Shown here one piece after another: positions 1 to 6,003 of a DNA stretch of 6,403 bases. Below the pieces are notes generated by a model that did no database searches, was not told the origin of the DNA, and saw nothing but the letters and a program-made list of their open reading frames with translations. Every line of letters starts with the position of its first letter. The stretch's first letter is position 1. Source of the DNA: DASWJQ01 sp036397095 (lineage in GTDB: Bacteria; Chloroflexota; Anaerolineae; Anaerolineales; E44-bin32); assembly GCA_036397095.1 (NCBI GenBank), contig DASWJQ010000094.1, forward strand, positions 1 to 6,403, given 5' to 3'. A program made the position numbers and the translations under genes.

Positions 1-1560
1 GTCAGCATATCCGGCCGTCACCCCTTGTTCGGCCAGGGCCGTTTCCAATGATCCGACCGCCTCAACGGAGTAGGGGCTGAACTTAATTAACCAGTTGTTC
101 TGGGCATACGACATGTTCAGCAGCCCCACCAAGACGATCCAGGCGGCGATTGCCAGGTGGGCTAGCCGACCGACCTGCCGTGTAATCACAATTGACGCAA
201 GACCAACGATTATTGAGAGGATGTGCCAGGTCGGGAGCAAGTGTCGAATACTGTGAAGATCGACCGTGTTGCTGCCCAGCACGCTCAGCACAAGCGGAAG
301 GACGCCTACGATCCCGAGCACGGCGATGATGTCCGGCTTTGCATTTGGCCGGAGCGAAACGATGGCCCACCAAGTTTGCCGGTAGCGCCACACGAACCAG
401 ATAAACGCTGCTGCTCCAACGATCAGCAGCAACAGCAGGACAAACCATCGCGCCAACAGTGTGTCTTGCATGAAGGCGGGAGACGGCCAGCCGGCTAGCG
501 AAGGGAGAATCGTCCTGGCTAGCAGCTCGACCCGGCCAGGGATCCCGGTGGGGCACGAGGATCGGATCACGCCGACGGGCACGACGCCTTCCGCTGCCCA
601 CCGCCAAAGAAGAGGAGAAATCCCAAGGAGCCCGCCCAACCCAAGCCAAGTGCCCGTCGAGACCAAGTGTCGTCGTCTCTGTGAGATCCGCAGTATCAGC
701 CAGAGGAACCCGCCTCCGGCCAGGAATATCACCACCTTGGCGAGGGCAGCCAGACGTCGGAAATACCACGTAGGCTGACAGGCCCCACTGAAAAACGCCA
801 GGGTGGCCAGCCCAAGCCCAGCAACCACGATGAGTGACATGACAGTATCAGGTCCAAGCCGGAAACGCCGGTCCATCCAGCCCACGAAAGCGGCGTAGCC
901 GGAGGCCCACTCTGGTGACTGCAGCAATGTCACGAGCCCGATGCTGGCCGCGTAGGCTACGATCATCGGATTGGACCACCAGCCAATACCGAGCAGAAGG
1001 CCAAGCCCGAAGTAACCAATGACCGAACGCTTCGGCCCGTAGTTAAGGTGACGCCAGATCAACAGGGCGGCTACTCCGCAGACTAGCAGCAGGGCATACC
1101 CGCCGATGGGCTGGAAAGTCCAAGAAAGAATGTGGAAGCTGGGAAGCGAAAGGATCAAGGTTGAAATCGCAGCCGCTTGCCAGCCGAACGCCCGCCACAC
1201 CAAGAGAGCATTCAGTCCCAGAAACAGCGTCATTATTGCGATGACGGCTAGGCGGAATACCGGAACGGCGTCACCGAACAGGAGTATGAAACCGGCCGCA
1301 AGGATCGATTCCAGGCTTCCGAGATGCTGCGTTCCGTAGACCACTACCGGCCATTCTCCCGCTAGTACGCTCCGACTCATCAGGCCGAAGATGGCCTCAT
1401 CGCTGTCGAAGTTCTGCTGCCATTGAAGGGCGGCCCACAGCCGGATGCTGGCCCCTAGCACAACCAACAGCGCAGTCAGGCCAAGCTTCCCACGGCCGGA
1501 GGATTGGACGGATTGCTCGGTGGTCACCCTGTTCTTAATGGGAGACATCCCCGCCATCAT
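1..1560 (-). CDS. GT-C membrane glycosyltransferase, ArnT/PMT (GT39)-like; C-terminus cut by the left edge
   Basis: This frame is open for 520 codons from the ATG at 1560 to the window edge, with no stop. Translation gives a strongly hydrophobic protein with roughly a dozen membrane segments (about residues 25-45, 101-122, 128-145, 152-169, 181-210, 239-258, 272-290, 303-319, 371-392, 409-429, 443-459, 465-483). The first outer loop holds NFDSDEAIFGL (50-60), then VVYGTQHLGSLES (73-85). This acidic-loop signature is known from PMT/ArnT-type GT-C enzymes, which move a sugar from polyprenyl phosphate to an acceptor outside the membrane. SIRHLLPTW (437-445) fits a second conserved region, and the visible end (GVTAGYAD) lies in the outer C-terminal domain. 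The start is uncertain: ATG at 1560, 1557 or 1548, or GTG at 1527, none with a good Shine-Dalgarno. The ATG at 1560 lies inside the upstream gene (26-bp overlap), suggesting coupled translation. Donor and acceptor are unknown. Confidence 0.85.
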   Translation of the reverse strand, partial: MMAGMSPIKNRVTTEQSVQSSGRGKLGLTALLVVLGASIRLWAALQWQQNFDSDEAIFGLMSRSVLAGEWPVVVYGTQHLGSLESILAAGFILLFGDAVPVFRLAVIAIMTLFLGLNALLVWRAFGWQAAAISTLILSLPSFHILSWTFQPIGGYALLLVCGVAALLIWRHLNYGPKRSVIGYFGLGLLLGIGWWSNPMIVAYAASIGLVTLLQSPEWASGYAAFVGWMDRRFRLGPDTVMSLIVVAGLGLATLAFFSGACQPTWYFRRLAALAKVVIFLAGGGFLWLILRISQRRRHLVSTGTWLGLGGLLGISPLLWRWAAEGVVPVGVIRSSCPTGIPGRVELLARTILPSLAGWPSPAFMQDTLLARWFVLLLLLIVGAAAFIWFVWRYRQTWWAIVSLRPNAKPDIIAVLGIVGVLPLVLSVLGSNTVDLHSIRHLLPTWHILSIIVGLASIVITRQVGRLAHLAIAAWIVLVGLLNMSYAQNNWLIKFSPYSVEAVGSLETALAEQGVTAGYAD

Positions 1561-3139
1561 TTGTCGGTGATAGCTGTGGCGCCATTCCGGTTGAGGGGGA
1601 ATCCTGGGCGGCTCGCCTGGCCCGCCAGGCGAGCGCAGCCAGTGTTAGAGCCCCGATCGAGAGACCTAGTACGAGGGCGGCACCATAGGCCGGGTCGGGA
1701 TGATTAGCGATGAACTCGCCGCTCAAGTCAATGCCGCGGTTCGGGAACAACTCGGGCATGCGCTGGACTCGCCACAGCTTGACGTGCTGCCACAGGTCTT
1801 GCGCTAGCAGCGCGACCAGACCCAGCACTCCCAAGAACTGCGTGTTGCCGATCTTGCGCCTGCTCAATAGGGCCTGGAAATGGGTGCCGGACGCCAACAG
1901 CAGAGTCAGAATGGTAAATATGACAAAGCGCGTTGCGACCCGCTGGCTCGAGATCAGCGGGATGCCCATTCGGTTGATCGGCTCGAACGTCTGCCCGATC
2001 GAGAGGAAGAACATAATGAAGGCCGGGATGGCCAGCGCCGGCGGCAGTCGTTCCGCCGGCTCCGACCGCAGCCAGCCAACAAGGCCGAATCCGAGCAGAA
2101 AGGCCAGCCCAATCCAGCCGACGTAATGATCGAACTCCCACCAGCCGAGCGTAGTAAGCGGCGTCTGGCTGAAGACCAGCTCGGGGCGAGGCGCCCGCAG
2201 ATCCGTCAGCGCCTGCCACACATGGCCAACGCTGACAAAGCCGGACAGAAACTCCGAGTCGAATTTCCCATACTCCAGAGCCGGCGGCAGGATGCGCACG
2301 GCGCTGACCAGCAGGCTGCTGAAGCCACCGATCAGGCCGTAGCGCCACAACCGTCGCTGGCCGACAGTGAGCGCAGCCATGAACATCAAGCACATGACGA
2401 ACAAATGGTAGGCGCCCTGCAGGAAGATGGCGAACAGGATAAGCGCGAAGCCCAGGCTCCAGCGCCACACATTGGGACCTTCGAGAAGATGAAGAATGGA
2501 CTCAAAGAAGAACGGCAGTAGGAAGTAGCCGGCCCAGTGCATGTGGCCGACCACAATGTGATCGACGATGTGGCCGTTCAGACTGAAGAGGAGAAAGACG
2601 ACAACAAAGACGAGGGGCGACCAGGCGAGGCGCCGCGCCAGACGAAGCATGCCGACGAAGCCGGCGGCGTAGAGCAAAAGCGTGTTGAACAACACGAAAT
2701 GCCCCAGGCTGAGGACGCGCAGCGCAAGAATCTGGGGTGAGAGGATGACATCCGGCGTGCTTATGAAGCGGTCGGTGACATTGCGCAGCGCTGACCCGTC
2801 CGGCATATGCAGCGGCAGACGCCATTCCATGACTGCGTTCTGCAGGAAGGCAAGCCGGTGGCCGGTACCCTCGGCCCAATCGTGAAGATCAAATGGAATG
2901 CGGCCTAGGTCCAGAATGTAAACCCAAATGGCGGCACCCAGCAGGAATGTCAGACTGTAAGCGGCGATGGCCGCCAGGCTTCCGGTTCCACCTTGTTCCG
3001 GCCGCCCAGTCAGGGAACGACTGGCGTCTTCCCAGACTTGGGACAGTTTGTCAATCACAGGTCCAACTCGACGAGGAAGAAATCTTGTGGACAGCCTGGA
3101 AGCCGGGCATGCGTACACTCCTGTCTCGATCGAGGGCAC
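1535..3139 (-). CDS. Polytopic membrane protein, probable GT-C-type glycosyltransferase (uncharacterised)
   Basis: A 534-codon ORF starting with GTG. It has about 12 membrane segments (about residues 53-76, 133-165 as a pair, 174-190, 203-219, 228-258 as a pair, 266-283, 339-356, 367-382, 402-420, 434-450, 486-505) and a short hydrophilic tail. The first outer loop holds DLHDWAEG (84-91) and VTDRFISTPD (121-130), then LNGHIVDHIVVGHMHWAGYF (187-206). A later SQRVATRF (398-405) resembles the arginine-rich motif near the end of YfhO-like and related membrane proteins. These features suggest a GT-C-like architecture, but I cannot assign a named family or reaction. Residues 1-27 are polar and unlike a membrane-protein start. 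A GTG at 3058, giving a 507-residue protein, is a serious alternative and is overlapped by the stop of a small ORF. The 3' end overlaps the next gene by 26 bp. It lies 48 bp after the preceding gene, in the same transcription direction. Confidence 0.85.
   Translation of the reverse strand: MPSIETGVYACPASRLSTRFLPRRVGPVIDKLSQVWEDASRSLTGRPEQGGTGSLAAIAAYSLTFLLGAAIWVYILDLGRIPFDLHDWAEGTGHRLAFLQNAVMEWRLPLHMPDGSALRNVTDRFISTPDVILSPQILALRVLSLGHFVLFNTLLLYAAGFVGMLRLARRLAWSPLVFVVVFLLFSLNGHIVDHIVVGHMHWAGYFLLPFFFESILHLLEGPNVWRWSLGFALILFAIFLQGAYHLFVMCLMFMAALTVGQRRLWRYGLIGGFSSLLVSAVRILPPALEYGKFDSEFLSGFVSVGHVWQALTDLRAPRPELVFSQTPLTTLGWWEFDHYVGWIGLAFLLGFGLVGWLRSEPAERLPPALAIPAFIMFFLSIGQTFEPINRMGIPLISSQRVATRFVIFTILTLLLASGTHFQALLSRRKIGNTQFLGVLGLVALLAQDLWQHVKLWRVQRMPELFPNRGIDLSGEFIANHPDPAYGAALVLGLSIGALTLAALAWRARRAAQDSPSTGMAPQLSPTNDGGDVSH
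1611..1634. repeat. Perfect 10-bp inverted repeat with 4-base loop (strong hairpin)
   Basis: On the plus strand the arms are GCTCGCCTGG (1611-1620) and CCAGGCGAGC (1625-1634), separated by CCCG. All ten base pairs match and eight are G-C. It lies in the C-terminal coding region of the 534-residue membrane protein, where it encodes part of an alanine/arginine-rich stretch after the last helix. It is about 50 bases upstream of the next gene's ATG at 1560. In the minus-strand transcript no U-run follows, so it is not a standard terminator. It could affect ribosome loading or RNA stability at this gene overlap, or may simply reflect the local codons. Confidence 0.6.
3051..3110 (-). CDS. Possible 19-codon leader ORF before the 534-residue membrane protein gene
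   Basis: The ATG at 3110 is preceded by ACAGGAG, with seven bases between AGGAG and the ATG. This is the best ribosome binding site visible in the window. The frame encodes 19 residues, including a run of five serines, and ends in TGA at 3053-3051. The stop overlaps a GTG (3058-3056) in the frame of the downstream membrane protein, a geometry typical of translational coupling. Inference: it could be a leader peptide that delivers ribosomes to the GTG at 3058. Alternatively, one indel in this stretch could have split the true N-terminus of the membrane protein from the rest. It may also be chance, and the peptide matches nothing I recognise. Confidence 0.3.
   Translation of the reverse strand: MPGFQAVHKISSSSSWTCD
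3118..3122 (-). promoter_or_regulatory. Strong Shine-Dalgarno (AGGAG) before the ATG at 3110
   Basis: On the minus strand the sequence reads ACAGGAG, then TGTACGC, then ATG. Spacing is seven bases, which is near ideal. The site serves the 19-codon frame. It cannot directly serve the long membrane protein frame, where the in-frame GTG (3118-3116) immediately abuts it. This site therefore bears on where translation of the long gene really begins. Confidence 0.5.
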
Positions 3140-3187
3140 GAACTCGAAGCGCGTTTTCAGTTCAACAGTCTAAGCTGAGTTCTGCGG

Positions 3188-4912
3188 CTACGGTTCGAGC
3201 AGCCCGTACACGGCGTTGTCGTTGAAAACCGCCAGCACAGGCGTGTTGAGCTCCTGCAATTGGCGCTGGAGGCTGATGGCGCCCGAACCAGCTCCAGTAT
3301 CCACAATGATGAAGTTGACGCCTAATTGGCGTAACAGGTTGACCGTGACTTGGTCGAACGGCCTGCGAAGTTCGCCTTGAATCCGATGGTACTGCTCCGG
3401 CGGAAAGGCGTTGAAGAACCCGCCGAGGTAGGGCTTGCCGTGCTCCAGCGTGTAGTAGACATGGAGCTGGTCGGTCATGAGCTCAGCCGGAAACTCGGCG
3501 ACGGCGCCGTCGCCCGGCTGCTGCGCCAGCCACAAGTCAACCGGCCGCGGTTGGACGGTCGAAAACGTCTCGAATGGCCCAGGATAGTATTCGAAGAGCA
3601 CAGCCGCCAGCACCAACAGCGGTAGCCAACGCCCCGACGTCCGGCGCCGTAGTACATGTAGGCCCAGCCCCCCCAAAAGCACTGCCGGCCCTAGCACCAG
3701 GATCGCCGCCCGCTTGAAAGTGCGCAGGCGGTCAAAGAACGGCAGCCATTGATAAAGGTAGAAGCCCGGCAACCGGAGCGAGAACGTCTCCTGGCCCAGC
3801 CGGGCCTGCAGGGACTCGGGTAGCGCCAAGCGGACCACATCTTCGTTCCAGTGCAGGTGGGTCCCCAGCGAGAGTACCAGCCCGGCGATGGCGATTAGAA
3901 CCAGCAGGACAATTGCGGCGGACGGCAGCGCCAATTGCTTGCGGCGGACAATCGCGATCAGCACCAGCCCGGCCATCGCGATCCCCAGGTACAGGCTTCC
4001 CTCGATCCAAGAATCGCGCGAAAAGTTGCTTGAAACCCAACTGCCCCACAGGAAATGGTCGGTTGACGGCAGCAGGTAGTCCGACAGGCTGGCCGACCCG
4101 CCCGTCACCGCAAATACGTCGCGCTGGGGCAGATTGCCGCCGGTAGCCAGCCTGGCGTACGGCCAAACGGCCGAGGCCACCAGGGGCAACCCGACTCCCA
4201 GCCCAACCGCGATTTGGCCGGCGAGATGCCCCAGCGGTGGAAGCCGGCGCCAGGCTACAACCAGATAGACGACAACGGCCAGCCCGATCCCCAGAGCCGT
4301 CAGGTACGTGGCGTACATCGACGAATGGGCCAAAAGGCCAAAAGCCCCGCCGACCAACGCACCGAACCACAATGCGGATCGCTGCTCGCTCAGCACCTTG
4401 ACCAAGCCGAGCAAAATTAGCGGCAGCCACATGGTCGCCAGCACATTCAAATGACCCGCCCTGAAGTGGGCTATCCGGAAGGGAAGCAGGCCGTAGGCTG
4501 CGCCAGCGACGAACGCGGCCCACGGATCCCCCGTCAGCTGCCACACACAGTAGTAGGCTGCGACGCTCGACAGGAAGAAGCTGAGCAGCACGGCCAGGTT
4601 GTAGCCCAGTACCGGATCGCCAAGCAGTGAACCGGGCAGGCCCGCCAGCACCAGCGTGGTGGGGATCTCGCTTCGGGCCAGTTCCCAGCCTTGCGGGTAG
4701 TTCAACTGTGGCGCAAAATATGGGGAGACCCCACGCTCGAAAAGCGCCTCCTGGAACCAGCCGACCATCCAGACGAAGTGCATATTGTCGCCGAAATCAC
4801 CGACGACCGCCTGGCCCATATGGAGGACCAGTGGCCATGTGAATCCGACAACCAGGACGAGAAATCCCAATGAGGCCAGCAGGAAATGTCGCAGGTCAGC
4901 GGGCCTGTTCAT
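3188..4912 (-). CDS. Polytopic membrane protein with outer acidic loop and soluble C-terminal domain; putative GT-C glycosyltransferase
   Basis: A 574-codon ORF. An in-frame stop (TGA, 13 codons upstream) leaves ATG 4912 as the first possible ATG. After one N-terminal helix (about 10-30), the first loop reads VVGDFGDNMHFVWMVGWF (36-53), followed by QLNYPQGWEL (69-78). About 11 further membrane segments run to about residue 443 (84-96, 102-124, 130-145, 155-172, 180-195, 200-220, 230-252, 308-322, 330-350, 400-420, 430-443). The last 130 residues look soluble and include VAEFPAEL (471-478), YYTLEHGKPYLGGFFNAFPP (486-505) and LLRQLGVNFIIVD (526-538). I recall this pattern from an uncharacterised membrane family common in Chloroflexota. 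The D39/D42 loop resembles the acidic catalytic loop of GT-C enzymes. That would place catalysis outside the membrane with a lipid-phosphate sugar donor, but no activity is shown. No clear Shine-Dalgarno precedes the start; the upstream 104-bp gap ends in an ATGA overlap with a short frame. Confidence 0.9.
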   Translation of the reverse strand: MNRPADLRHFLLASLGFLVLVVGFTWPLVLHMGQAVVGDFGDNMHFVWMVGWFQEALFERGVSPYFAPQLNYPQGWELARSEIPTTLVLAGLPGSLLGDPVLGYNLAVLLSFFLSSVAAYYCVWQLTGDPWAAFVAGAAYGLLPFRIAHFRAGHLNVLATMWLPLILLGLVKVLSEQRSALWFGALVGGAFGLLAHSSMYATYLTALGIGLAVVVYLVVAWRRLPPLGHLAGQIAVGLGVGLPLVASAVWPYARLATGGNLPQRDVFAVTGGSASLSDYLLPSTDHFLWGSWVSSNFSRDSWIEGSLYLGIAMAGLVLIAIVRRKQLALPSAAIVLLVLIAIAGLVLSLGTHLHWNEDVVRLALPESLQARLGQETFSLRLPGFYLYQWLPFFDRLRTFKRAAILVLGPAVLLGGLGLHVLRRRTSGRWLPLLVLAAVLFEYYPGPFETFSTVQPRPVDLWLAQQPGDGAVAEFPAELMTDQLHVYYTLEHGKPYLGGFFNAFPPEQYHRIQGELRRPFDQVTVNLLRQLGVNFIIVDTGAGSGAISLQRQLQELNTPVLAVFNDNAVYGLLEP

Positions 4913-5016
4913 GTGGCCATCACGTGAGGGCGAGCGCTGGCAAGCATGTCAGCCGGGGCCCGACGGTGATGAAATCCATTCACAGCTGAGCGCAGGTCAT
5001 CGCAGCCGGCGACCGC
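4913..5016 (-). other. 104-bp gap holding a 35-codon in-frame continuation of the GT2 gene that ends in ATGA
   Basis: Directly after the TGA of the GT2 gene (5019-5017), the same frame stays open for 35 codons. It closes with a TGA (4911-4909) that overlaps the ATG of the next gene as ATGA. The last 12 of these codons could also be a separate mini-ORF from the ATG at 4947. There is no good Shine-Dalgarno before 4947, and I see no promoter or terminator in the gap. The arrangement could reflect a premature stop in an originally longer GT2 gene, stop readthrough, or chance. An open run of 35 codons is not rare in DNA of this composition. Confidence 0.3.
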
Positions 5017-6003
5017 TCACGGCTGGCGGTCAGATTCCTCTGGGCCAATCTCAACCAGCGATTCATCTCCGAAGTAGTGCACCCGGTTGCTCGAAACCTG
5101 ATCGGACACCATGCCAAGCAACCAGACCAGGAGTGCGGCAGTGTATAGGAATATGGTCGAATTGGGGAATACCAATCGCTGGGCATTGACCACGCCGGCC
5201 ACCCAAGCGAGAGTCCCGAGACCCGCCAGCGCGACCCCCGTCGGGATGAAGATGCGCAATGGATCGTAAATCATGATCATTCGCAGGATCAGCGAGAAGA
5301 AGCGCAGACCGTCCCGCCATAAACGGATCTTGCTTGTGCCACCGGTCCGCTGGCCTACTTCAACCGGCACAAAAGCGACGCTGTACCCGGCTTTGAGGAA
5401 GCCGAGCGTGGTTGTCGTCGGCGCCGAGAAGCCCTCCGGGAAAAGCGGAAGAAAGTGAACGGCAACCTCGCGGCGCATCGCCCGGAAGCCCGAGGTCAGA
5501 TCTTCTATCTTACGCTGGGAGAGCCAGCCGGCGAAGCGATTGTAGACACGGTTTGCCCAATTCCTGTACCAAGGACCCGCGTAGGCGGCGGTTCGGGCGC
5601 CGATCACCAGATCGTAAGGTGGCATTTTGGCGAGCAAAGCAGGAATATGGTCCGGCGAATGTTGGCCGTCGGCGTCCATTGTCACGACATACTCGCCCCT
5701 GGCCGCCCGGATGCCGGATCGAAGGGCGGCGCCGTTACCGCGGTTGACCATGTGCTGGATGACCCTCAATTGGCCGGCGTGCCTGCTGCGCAGTGACGCC
5801 AACGTGCGGCCGGTTTCATCCTTCGATCCATCATCGACCGCAATAATCTCAAAGCTCCGCCCCATTCGGCTGAAGACTTCGATCAGGGCTGGGACCAGAG
5901 CCTCGATCGCGTGGGATTCCTGGTAGATCGGGAGCACGACCGAAACGTCAAGCTCGGAATGACCTGCCTTGATCCCGGTCGAGACCGGATTATCGCGTTG
6001 CAT
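5017..6003 (-). CDS. Polyprenyl-phosphate sugar synthase, GT2 family (DPM1/GtrB-like)
   Basis: A 328-residue protein from the ATG at 6003. The GT-A domain shows VSVVLPIYQE (20-29), EIIAVDDGSKDETG (52-65), NRGNGAALRSGI (88-99), the metal-binding VTMDADGQH (107-115; D110 and D112 form the DxD), DLTSGFRAM (168-176) and QRTGGTSKI (218-226). These match the glycosyltransferase 2 family, and RTGGTSK corresponds to the R-x-x-G-x-S-K stretch of dolichyl-phosphate mannose synthases. Two membrane helices follow (about 249-272 and 282-301), as in GtrB-like enzymes. Expected role: transfer of mannose, glucose or a related sugar from a nucleotide donor to polyprenyl phosphate on the cytoplasmic face, supplying donor to the neighbouring GT-C proteins. 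The sugar cannot be told from sequence. ATG 6003 is preferred over a longer frame from 6258. The domain begins near residue 18, AAGGG lies six bases upstream, and the extension would lie antisense-like in a shifted frame over the upstream gene. Confidence 0.95.
   Translation of the reverse strand: MQRDNPVSTGIKAGHSELDVSVVLPIYQESHAIEALVPALIEVFSRMGRSFEIIAVDDGSKDETGRTLASLRSRHAGQLRVIQHMVNRGNGAALRSGIRAARGEYVVTMDADGQHSPDHIPALLAKMPPYDLVIGARTAAYAGPWYRNWANRVYNRFAGWLSQRKIEDLTSGFRAMRREVAVHFLPLFPEGFSAPTTTTLGFLKAGYSVAFVPVEVGQRTGGTSKIRLWRDGLRFFSLILRMIMIYDPLRIFIPTGVALAGLGTLAWVAGVVNAQRLVFPNSTIFLYTAALLVWLLGMVSDQVSSNRVHYFGDESLVEIGPEESDRQP

Noticed and set aside
82..91. TTAATTAA palindrome
   Set aside because: An 8-base AT palindrome in coding sequence (Trp-Leu-Ile-Lys codons) with no flanking repeat or other signal.
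83..769. 228-codon minus-strand ORF in another frame
   Set aside because: It lies wholly inside the 520-codon open frame of the leftmost gene. Its product is arginine- and proline-rich with no membrane or domain pattern, while the main frame gives a coherent membrane protein.
1611..1634. Rho-independent terminator
   Set aside because: The hairpin is strong, but no T-run follows in the minus-strand direction, and it lies inside coding sequence just before an overlapping gene.
1880..2521. 213-codon plus-strand ORF
   Set aside because: Antisense shadow of the 534-residue membrane protein. Its product is a glutamine/arginine/glutamate-rich low-complexity sequence, as expected opposite hydrophobic GC-rich codons.
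3140..3187. Promoter in the 48-bp gap before the 534-residue gene
   Set aside because: A TTGAAC-like element is present, but no fitting -10 box follows at normal spacing.
3732..4544. 270-codon minus-strand ORF in another frame
   Set aside because: Shifted-frame shadow of the 574-residue membrane protein, with glycine/arginine/alanine-rich composition and no recognisable motif.
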